Below, one piece after another: positions 57,101 through 64,000 of a stretch of DNA of 64,000 nucleotides. The position numbers and the translations under genes were made by a program. Source of the stretch: Ophiura sarsii (lineage: Eukaryota > Echinodermata > Ophiuroidea > Amphilepidida > Ophiuridae). Location: NCBI GenBank assembly GCA_035610835.1, contig CM069452.1:31899150-31963149 (forward strand), written 5' to 3'. The notes under the pieces are model-generated. The model made no database searches, had not been told where the DNA came from, and saw nothing but the letters and a program-made list of their open reading frames with translations. The stretch's first letter is position 1; each line of letters opens with the position of its first letter.

Positions 57101-59177
57101 CACATGACCAAGGGGGTTTAGACTTTGGATCAAGACCGATCTTCTTCCATGCCTCATATTTAGAGATGCAAATCCATTTTTTGGGTGCGCCACTATCATC
57201 AGAGGTTTCTTTGTTGTCATCTGACTTGGTCATGGATCTTGTTGCTGGTCTTCCTTTGGCGGGCAATTTACTTGCTGATTCAGATTCGGTAGTAGACCCA
57301 CCTCCATCAGATTGTTTCTTGGTTTGGTCATCACTCTTGTTCTTCTCACCGGGGTTTTCTTTGTCATTGTTATCATTTGATGTGGATTGGTCATCTTTAT
57401 TGTTTTTCGGGAAATATGTATGGATGATATTTTTGTCGCCTTTCACGAAGAGTGTACTCTTGTTTTTTCTCCTGCGTTTTACCGACCTCTTGGTTGCAGT
57501 TCGTTTTTTGGCTCGTGGAGTTGTCTTAGGTACCGGCATATCTGGTGGTCTCACTTCACTCAAGTCTTCTACAGGCTTTGTAGTTTTTCTTTCCCAAGTC
57601 ACATACTTCCACTTTTTATCTTTCTCATTTTTCCGCACAGCATCCTTCTCTTCCTCCTCCTCAATCTCACCTTCCTCGATTTGCTCCTCCTCCTCCTCCT
57701 CCTCATCTATATCCTCAAAACCTGGACCCCAATCGTCATCATCATCACTGTTGCCCCCTTCCATCTGCCTCTCAGATACACTGTCATCCTCCATCTGCTT
57801 CTCTGTATTTATCATACTTCGAAAAGGCACATCCACTATGTCATTGCTATCCATTTGTTCATTCTGTCTCTCATGTTCCATACTTATATTCTGTCTCATA
57901 AGTTCCTGACTGAGATCAAAACCGTCTGTGGATTGGCTCCTCAGTCTTGTTTCAAAAACAGTCTTGATATCGCATAGTTTACTCTGTACACTAGTTTTAG
58001 CTGTGGTATCCCCATTGCCTTCCATTGTTGGAATCGTGGGTTGCCCGTCGAAAGACCACCTGTGAATCTGTTTCATATGATCCGACATTGTATTTTTTAC
58101 TGTAGAGTAGTAGTTTGGACATAGCTTACACCTGTACACTGGGAACATGAAGACATCCACATTCCTTTCAATTTCTAACCATTCTCTAGAACCCACTACA
58201 TTTTGTGATGATACTTGGTGCTGACCAGCTGGTACTCTGATGGTCTTTTTCAGACCTAACCTATCATCAACTGGAGGTAATTGATGGGGTTCTGGTCTCT
58301 CTTGGGAATGGTGCGTCAGAATTGATGGTCCAGGTTTGTGTGGACTGGACGACATCTGGGAATTTGCCTTCTGTTGACTTAGAAGTTTAGTCAGTGCCTG
58401 TAACAATTTCTGCGCTGCTTCGGAGGAACCACCTGGAGAATTTCCAGGAGATGACTGTTGAGCTGTTTGAGCAGGCACTGGCCTGCTATATGGCTTCTTT
58501 GCTGCACGGGTAGATTTTGCTTTTCCGCGGGTAGATTTGGATTTTTGCATCGACCATGTGGCAATTCTAGGCTCACTAGGGGTGTCTACTGCAGCCTCTG
58601 CACTACTAGTACTAGCCAACAGTGCATTGACAGCCTCTTCAGTTTCATCCACTGAGCCGTGCATGGCAATCTTCTTTTGAGGAACAGTTTTCTTTCGCCT
58701 GGTGGTTATTGCTTTTGTCTGAGGGGGTGCAGCAGGAGGAGATTTCATTTGGGGAGGTTTAGCTAGTACAACATGGGGCACTGGGGAAGTTTGCTTTTGT
58801 TGATGAGGGCTTGGTTGATTGCTACTGGGAACCACCGGCTGCAGAACCGCTGTAAGACCCGGTGAGCCATCTGGTTGGGTTGCATTGACAAATTTTAAAC
58901 ACAACTGTGGGGCATCAATAATGGACGGTTGAGGGATATTTTGCCCTTGTTGTTTACCTTGTATCACCACAGGCTTTATATCGACACTCTTTTGTTGGCT
59001 GTTCTGACCAGTTGATCCTTCTCTCGGTTGGGGGCTTGGAGACTGGCCAGCAGAATTGTCTTGGGCTTTCTGTCTGAGTGTTGAACTGCCATAGATGGTA
59101 CCAACTCTCACTTGGGGTGATGAGCCATTCAGTTGAGACTGCTGTCCTGGTGGCTGGGCTGCCTTCGGAGAATCCAT
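54174..59177 (-). CDS. Large multi-C2H2 zinc-finger protein (1667 aa), likely nuclear DNA-binding regulator
   Basis: One uninterrupted coding exon; ATG at 59175-59177 in context AAACATGG, stop TAG at 54174-54176. N-terminal 330 residues are Pro/Gln/Ser-rich. Finger 1 (CKLC...H....H) is at about residue 350, a strongly acidic Glu/Asp tract at about 480-510, then a Lys-rich segment and a CDNPDC finger at about 690. Fingers follow from about 810 and cluster at about 870-1310. In all about 15 Cys-pair fingers are visible, one of them C2HC (CESC...H....C). A basic Lys/Arg/Pro segment (about 1310-1420) and a Gln/Val-rich tail with two internal duplications complete it. The fingers are irregular with few TGEKPY linkers, unlike KRAB-type arrays. 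Probably a transcription or chromatin factor; the orthologue is not recognised. Confidence 0.9.
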   Translation of the reverse strand: MDSPKAAQPPGQQSQLNGSSPQVRVGTIYGSSTLRQKAQDNSAGQSPSPQPREGSTGQNSQQKSVDIKPVVIQGKQQGQNIPQPSIIDAPQLCLKFVNATQPDGSPGLTAVLQPVVPSSNQPSPHQQKQTSPVPHVVLAKPPQMKSPPAAPPQTKAITTRRKKTVPQKKIAMHGSVDETEEAVNALLASTSSAEAAVDTPSEPRIATWSMQKSKSTRGKAKSTRAAKKPYSRPVPAQTAQQSSPGNSPGGSSEAAQKLLQALTKLLSQQKANSQMSSSPHKPGPSILTHHSQERPEPHQLPPVDDRLGLKKTIRVPAGQHQVSSQNVVGSREWLEIERNVDVFMFPVYRCKLCPNYYSTVKNTMSDHMKQIHRWSFDGQPTIPTMEGNGDTTAKTSVQSKLCDIKTVFETRLRSQSTDGFDLSQELMRQNISMEHERQNEQMDSNDIVDVPFRSMINTEKQMEDDSVSERQMEGGNSDDDDDWGPGFEDIDEEEEEEEQIEEGEIEEEEEKDAVRKNEKDKKWKYVTWERKTTKPVEDLSEVRPPDMPVPKTTPRAKKRTATKRSVKRRRKNKSTLFVKGDKNIIHTYFPKNNKDDQSTSNDNNDKENPGEKNKSDDQTKKQSDGGGSTTESESASKLPAKGRPATRSMTKSDDNKETSDDSGAPKKWICISKYEAWKKIGLDPKSKPPWSCDNPDCKGKKMKFNSLSAVLAHHIYTHDIFGDMKQRKIARALGERYSLWGGREKRAVEGACSVDDGEGTGKGMRTKKPVKRLSSDLMEKSGIHLLKKEKDMLGKEKRMREKKSKSKRIRCSACSRVLTTEIGLKMHMRSMHKVEWMDLYNLNKEGSATKLDANEAEANIVMLAQVADVLGEDVREGDSQCKYCSFEAQSMHKLNIHIEQTHPKYIRGRYSDDSEEEENEDVPSTSSALARPVRKCRKKSLPKMIAKEAKMDQIIPPSIKGVPYAEMDDEEDEDYRNDPVLKCHECGVLSMTQTGFVNHMKKMHDQEVVLQYHCEKCEFMGTGKELFAHKRISHIPTLMCESCGKSVRGEKRLKMHKELMCGKPKSRKAPKQVSKECSVCKRMFNSIQMFRWHMKTHRDGDFYCCDVCPETFKALRHLCRHKVNKHTESKYKCHLCVYETPFEDRHKQHLFQKHKIGLENLPIKHCSYEGCAFSTKHTGLMASHKRKHNPLKYKFWCEGCNQAVKTAKSLARHKVLHRDGITKYKCNICGYQATNSDIAREHRIKFHSENVTEQKGMMCDICGETFRTATILNKHHRIQHEQIKPYKCKGCDEVFKYCTKRKQHFKVAHPDMYQAEQEREKQEVEKILNAPSKVTVKQPPKKQPPKKRVKFYEKIPPAEWKKRGKKPLPLTPELIEKRAELVRARYKRSYERREATRKSLGLKRKRYGKRARRQQELAAAREVAVGMRGKRLKMNKAPPVDPDQEAATAARQLENLAMGFSMAGYQSPKQTPVPDQEAAKAARQLENLAMGFSTAGYQSPKQTSVSNVGALPVKIVPANSAGYYQGQQPTALQHEYSTEMEAAGVAQTYAVEQVVTTSAGTDISTNYPAFANHEIVIESGTVDEVQQQNGATTTYPVTIDQDGQVITQMAGGHSGQSHPVTIDQDGQVITQMAGHSGQSQQPGKYYEVTTVQGDGTKRVEMWPVFQE
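54260..54392 (-). repeat. In-frame 66-bp tandem duplication in the zinc-finger gene
   Basis: The 22-23 residue unit PVTIDQDGQVITQMAG plus HSGQS occurs twice in a row near the C-terminus. DNA identity is very high, so the duplication is recent or homogenised. Confidence 0.9.
54671..54862 (-). repeat. In-frame 96-bp tandem duplication in the zinc-finger gene
   Basis: The 32-residue unit containing AARQLENLAMGFS and AGYQSPKQT is present twice head-to-tail, with only a handful of base differences. Confidence 0.9.
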
Positions 59178-59200
59178 GTTTCATATCAACTGTACAAGAA
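59178..59200 (-). promoter_or_regulatory. Probable 3' splice acceptor before the zinc-finger start codon
   Basis: Minus strand: TTTGTATTTCTTGTACAG then TTGATATGAAAC and the ATG. A pyrimidine-rich tract ending in CAG 12 nt before the ATG suggests a 5' non-coding exon upstream (higher coordinates). Confidence 0.55.
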
Positions 59201-60899
59201 ATACAAACAATTTAGTAGAAAAATCATAAATTCTGATATTCAAAATAATTGTGCTGCAATAGTATTAAGTACCAGGGTAATAAATAGCAGGGGTATGGGA
59301 CTCAACGAGCATTTTGCTCGAGTCTGGTCCCTTCAGGACCCAAGCGTGTGTCCGTACGGACCGACCGTGTAAACAAACTTACCGATCTGAAGTCATTTTT
59401 TTAAAGTTTAATTTGGCTGTATCTCATATGTTAGGTGGCACTGTTTGTGTCGTCTGCTTTAGGTTTAGACTAATTGAAGTTTACACAGAATTGTTGGAAA
59501 AATTCCAAACAAAACGTGCGGTTTTGAAAGTTATGATAAAACGTATGTGCTGGGCGTGTTTTACAAGCCTTAAATATCTAATACTTCACTTTTCATTGTT
59601 TATTTTATGTATTTGAATTCATGTTCTCACTTTACACCATACCGTCATTGTTTATGTCTTACGGACTTGATGCAAATGGCGCTGTTGCACTAATGCAAAC
59701 GGGACCTGTTTTCTATAAGTGCAGAAAAGGACTTTCCTATCCCATATTTGAAAGTATCCCTGGTAATAGATTTTAGCAATGATGCTTCATTCATCTCACT
59801 CTAAGCATATTCCAAAGCATGATGGCAAATAAATATTATTTGTGCTATAGTTCAATCAGTTCCAAACTAGCGAGAAATATTTGTTTTTTATCTATCAGCG
59901 TGCAGAAGTAATCCAAGCGTACAAGCAAAATGTTGGTATACGCAAGCGTCACACATACAATGTCACTGCGACATTGAGCGCCATGCCAGTGTTTTGTGCG
60001 CGACGCGACGCTCTTCTGAATTCATTCACTTCTGGTTGCCTCAATTTTAAACTGACTGAAATATATGCACGAGGAGTGTATGTGCAGATGCACCAGTAGC
60101 ACCACAAGAAGGTGTGGAAGAACTAGCTAGCTTTCATTATATGTATACAATTGCATCATCATCATCATCATCTTCCTATACTGTGCAGAACCCTCTTGTT
60201 GAGTTTACTCGCACATACTGGAACCTAGGAATACAAACATGAGCGTACAGACAACCAGGATCATCCCCTACTCTTTACGAAGGAGTCTGTGACCTTTTAA
60301 CGTGCTCGGGGATAGATCTTCCGATACACGGACCAACATTTCTATGTGACTTCCGAACCACGGTGCGCTATGAGCATGCCTACTTCAATCTGCACGGTTT
60401 GAAGGAGGCATAGGGATGAGACTGTGTTAGTATATCATATTGAACTCAGGCTCAAACGATCCACAAACAGAACTACGGTACACAGCAGTATACGAGCGCT
60501 CCTAACCACTGCGCCACCTTGCTCCATTTAGGCGGCCACTTCACATGCTGATGAGATGAATACAGTCAGTTTTTGGCAAACTACATTGATTATTATTTAC
60601 ATATTGACATACGTGTAGACATATCGTTTAATCAGTAAGAAAACATATTGTGTGACAATATAAATTATAGGTGTTATATTTGAGAAAAATATCCCGGTCA
60701 TGAATCACATCTTTGTCATAAAAAAATTACATCATATGACCCAGATAAATGTTGCAATCATCTGCATGAAAGAAACGTGGCCGGTTCTTAAAATATGGGG
60801 AAAAGAATCGCCTATAATGTGTGGTTTTTTTCAAGTTGAATGACGCGCTAAGGGTAACCTTGTTATATATGGTAATCATTGTAAATATAGTCCAAATGG
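59201..60899. other. Upstream flank of the zinc-finger gene, with repeats
   Basis: Expected to hold its promoter or first exon; neither could be identified. Family-E element at 59845-60065 (CTATAGTTCAATCAGTTCCA, GCGAGAAATAT, AGAAGTAATCCAA). SINE-like copy at 60156-60530. Small ORFs are not supported. Confidence 0.5.
60156..60530 (-). mobile_element. tRNA-derived SINE-like element, copy 2
   Basis: The minus strand begins GGAGCAAGGTGGCGCAGTGG, a tRNA-like box A, with a weaker box B (GGATCGTTTGAGCC) downstream, then the body shared with 8440-8690, and a (GAT)n tail at 60156-60173. The order of head, body and microsatellite tail is that of a SINE. Confidence 0.7.
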
Positions 60900-61286
60900 T
60901 TAAAGGGGCATTGAGAGATGTATCGATATACTAAATGAGCAAATAACATAAAGATAAGCATCAACATAGCCCAAATCCAAAATGTCATACAATTCCGACA
61001 TCGCCTTCATGCCAAAATAAGCAAATGACGGCACTTCCGTGGTGAGATTTGCCGCGAAAGTCCGTGAGTAAACGATAGCATAACTTCGGAATTCAGCTCC
61101 TTAGTTTCGATATGATCATATCGAAACTAAGAAAATCATGAAATGTTATATGATAAACAGCGAATGTTGGTAAACTGTTTCAGATGGTAGTTAGTATATG
61201 CCTAAGTATTACTTTGATGCAAAAAAAACTGATTTCCAGGATAATTGAGGGCGCACTCCCATACGTATCTCTCAATGCCCCTTTAA
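60900..61286. mobile_element. MITE family A, copy 5 (inverted)
   Basis: TTAAAGGGGCATTGAGAGAT ... ATCTCTCAATGCCCCTTTAA. The interior is the reverse complement of the 41174 and 45245 copies, including the palindrome TTTCGATATGATCATATCGA. Confidence 0.9.
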
Positions 61287-61397
61287 ACTACTTTATACAC
61301 AAATTTACTAACAATTTACTTCATACTTTCATTTCAGTATAAACTCTGTCTTGACGAACTGCAGTGTATATCCGTCATGTCTTTGAGAGTCATATCT

Positions 61398-61576
61398 TTA
61401 AAGGCATATTATGTGATCTTTTCCAGATAGCGCCCTCTATTCATGATTTTTTTTTAGAAAGTAGATTTTCTTGTACAATTTATGATCAGAAATGTAAATC
61501 TGCAAGAAAATCTACTTTCATTTTTTTTCTCGATGTTGAGGGCGTTCCCTGGAAAGATCACATAATATACCTTTAA
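61398..61576. mobile_element. MITE family C, internally deleted copy
   Basis: TTAAAGGCATATTATGTGAT ... ATCACATAATATACCTTTAA, only 179 bp; the central palindrome of the longer copies is missing. Confidence 0.85.
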
Positions 61577-61611
61577 TAGCTATATTCAGGGAGATGACAC
61601 ATTAGGCTATA

Positions 61612-61941
61612 TTTAAAAAATATTTTGTCTCAAAGCTCTTCAGTTTTTCAAAACCTAATGCGGAATGCGGGTTTTTTTTAATAAATATAAAATATTGAAA
61701 TCCTTGTAAAAGTGACCTTTTGTATTTCAAATGATGTGATCAATGAAAATCTGAAAAATCGGTGAAACTTTGGGATTTTGTTTTGTTGTGAAAATTTTTT
61801 TAAATTTAAAATTTTTTAAAAATTTTAAAATTTTAAAAAAAAAATTAATTTTTTTTTCTTTCTTCTTTTTCTTTCTAATGCGCACCAATTAACTAACGCG
61901 CGCAGGAGCTTTGAGACAAACCATTTTTTAATATAGCCTTA
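61612..61941. mobile_element. MITE family B, copy
   Basis: TTAGGCTATATTTAAAAAAT ... TTTTTAATATAGCCTTA, orientation as at 51852, with an AT-only stretch at about 61795-61860. Confidence 0.85.
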
Positions 61942-61966
61942 CATGAATTTATGTTGCAATGTAAAA

Positions 61967-62320
61967 CCCAGTGGTGTAGCTAAGTTTTTCATATGGGGGG
62001 TGGGGGGAGAAGAAATGATAGTGAACTGACAAGCTTGTTCCGACTCAGTAATGAGCGCAAAGCGCGCAAACATTACACTTTACACTTATTTTTGCTATGA
62101 TTGAGGTACATTTAGCTCTAAACAAGCTTGTACCCAAAGATATTGCATTTTGGGGACACATGTGTGCGTAGCGCGCGAAACATTTCCATCTGTGTATTTT
62201 TGACCATCATAATTCCATGATTCCTCTTGTCAAATGAACTGACAGTGCCTATCTCAACTGACACAACAGTCAATATTGGGGATCACCCCCCCCCCCCCCT
62301 CCCCTAGCTATGTCCCTGGT
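61967..62320. mobile_element. TIR element, CCAGTGGTGTAGCTAAG-type termini
   Basis: CCAGTGGTGTAGCTAAG and CTAGCTATGTCCCTGG are imperfect inverted ends. G-rich and C-rich runs (GGGGGGTGGGGGGAG; 14 C at 62286-62299) lie just inside them, mirroring each other. Confidence 0.65.
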
Positions 62321-64000
62321 AAAACCTATGGGTCAACATGCGAATATAGTGCATTGATGTAAAACGTTTGACGCAACACATGTATATGCTATGGGTAAAG
62401 CTGGTACAAATAATGTAAGCGTCCCATACATGGACAATTGCCTATTTTGTGGCAAAAAAACACCCATTGCAAAAATGCCAATGTTTTGCGCATGGAAAAA
62501 CATGTACATGTAGCAAGTGCCTTGAAGGCTTGATCCCTTTGCAGTGAAGTGCTAATTTAGACAGTCAACGCCCTGAACGGGAAAGGAAAAGTTGGTGCCA
62601 GTGCTCGTGCTTTGAAAGCCAAGGATTCTGCTACAGATTTTTGGAGGACGGGTACCGGCATCCTAAGATTTTGAAATCGAAGTTTGTGTGCGAAATATCT
62701 CGAAAAATACAGCTTGAATTAGTACGATTTGTGGACACGATATTGGTACAGTATTTACCTCGGCTGAGTTCGAGTGACTGGTTATTTGGAGAAATATGAG
62801 GGATAATGTTTCCGCGATAGGGATATTTATTTTCTATTCGACATCGTCACATCAAAGAAAATGGCGGCGATTCTAGTTATTGTACCCCCGTATATCACCA
62901 TAATGTTTTTATATACTCCATAACGCTCCGTCGCTGATCGCAAGCGTGGATCACCGTTTTTCCAATCAAGGGGCGTCATTATGTTGTGCCGTAGTTTACT
63001 ACCCATGTGTGTGAGCGGAAAGAGTTAAAGCGTAGTAGAGCATGAAACTATAGCGTATTGATATGAGTCCCCCAAACGCCACTATACGCAATTCATTGTC
63101 AATTCAGTTTTGTGCAGCGCTAGGCTATTTTATGTTTGGTCTCGCCCCTAGAGATTGCCTTAGCCGAAATTTGTGTTTGCGATTACGTCTTCATTAAGTC
63201 ATCAATGGATTCCAGATTTTGTGAGCATGTACAAATCGCCAATAACTTGGACGAGTTCAAAGTTGGGGTTAATCTGCCTCATATGAGTAAACATATTTGT
63301 TTGCCTTGAGAATGCATATTTTCTTAGTACAAGTACAACGATGGTTGATGAGCGTTGCTATTTTTATTTTATGTTTACATAACAAACAGAGCCCCGACTT
63401 GTCGCGGTTTTAGTTATACCATTGTAATACATGCTAGTATTCTATTTAAAATCATTGCCAAAGTTGGCCACATCGTTAGTTCGTAAAGCACTATGGGCAA
63501 TATCCTCATATAGGTCTTACATACGGAATAAAGCACAAGGCAGCAATTGTTTTGCAGTTGTTTTACATTGTAAAAATGATAGCTGCCTTATTCTTTATTC
63601 CGTGTGTAAGACCTATTTGAGGATATTGCCGCACTATGAATGTCGACGCTATTTCGAACGTAGAGTGCATAGGTATGTTCATAAAATTTTGAAAATAAAA
63701 TTATCTCTTTGAAAATGGAATACATTACATGTACATGGAAACAAAGTACTTTGCAATAAAAAATGATGGTTCAACCATGTCTGCAGGCTGAATAATAAAC
63801 AAGTTATAACCAAAAGTAGTTTGCCTCATATTGCTGAAAACTGGGCAAATCATGCACATTTTAAACCATTTTAGGTAAAAAACGGTTTACTTTCATGATG
63901 TCTAGTTGCTTGTGCGGGGTTATATAAACATCAGTGAAAACATCCTAGCCACATCGTACTACATCGCTGTATTAATCTAGGTAAACATGGAGTTTTCTAC
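62321..64000. other. Intergenic to window end
   Basis: One 135-bp inverted-repeat element at 63496-63630 (GGCAATATCCTCATATAGGT, TTACATACGGAATAAAG and mirror). No gene supported. An ATG in strong context (AAACATGG) lies 14 bases from the end (63987); it could start a gene but cannot be judged. Confidence 0.45.

Noticed and set aside
57079..57909. 276-codon plus-strand ORF (and a 196-codon one at 57387) opposite the zinc-finger gene
   Set aside because: They arise from the antisense of an acidic, low-complexity coding stretch and are Ser/Phe/Leu-rich; no domain is seen, and the minus-strand protein explains the region.

Overview
The window is metazoan nuclear DNA: AT-rich, with spliced genes (GT-AG introns), long intergenic stretches and very many short non-autonomous transposons. 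The gene set is a tandem pair of LRR-ectodomain rhodopsin-type GPCRs of the relaxin-receptor/GRL101 kind, a Rap1 GDP dissociation stimulator, and a large C2H2 zinc-finger protein. Together with Penelope-type and tRNA-SINE-like debris, this fits a marine invertebrate, perhaps an ambulacrarian deuterostome. The phylum is an inference; the sequence does not prove it.

Layout. 1-3.3 kb: intergenic, with a three-copy divergent direct repeat. 3347-6970 (+): intronless LRR-GPCR with about 24 LRRs. 7-11.2 kb: several inverted-repeat elements and a 42-bp tandem array that runs into the start codon of the next gene. 11210-14452 (+): second intronless LRR-GPCR, a tandem duplicate with about 18 LRRs. 14.5-25 kb: no coding sequence recognised; MITE-like elements, a tRNA-like sequence and homopolymer C/G tracts. 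25087-30255 (+): the last six coding exons of a RAP1GDS1 orthologue (about 263 C-terminal residues), with a 3' UTR to about 31.6 kb. 31.6-54 kb: gene desert made of nested inverted-repeat elements, a decayed Penelope-like endonuclease fragment with a hammerhead-ribozyme-like core, a 2.1-kb minisatellite, and an unusual element of two back-to-back giant hairpins. 54174-59177 (-): one 5-kb coding exon for a 1667-residue zinc-finger protein. 59.2-64 kb: further MITEs and one SINE-like copy, with no supported gene.

The genes do not form a pathway. The two GPCRs are the accessory, fast-changing part: their seven-helix domains are nearly identical, but one extracellular-loop patch and the LRR number differ. 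RAP1GDS1 and the zinc-finger gene look like ordinary conserved loci. At least 15 families of terminal-inverted-repeat elements were found by eye, many in several copies. No transposase ORF is visible, so their mobility source must lie elsewhere. All homology statements are from reading and memory of the families; no search was run.
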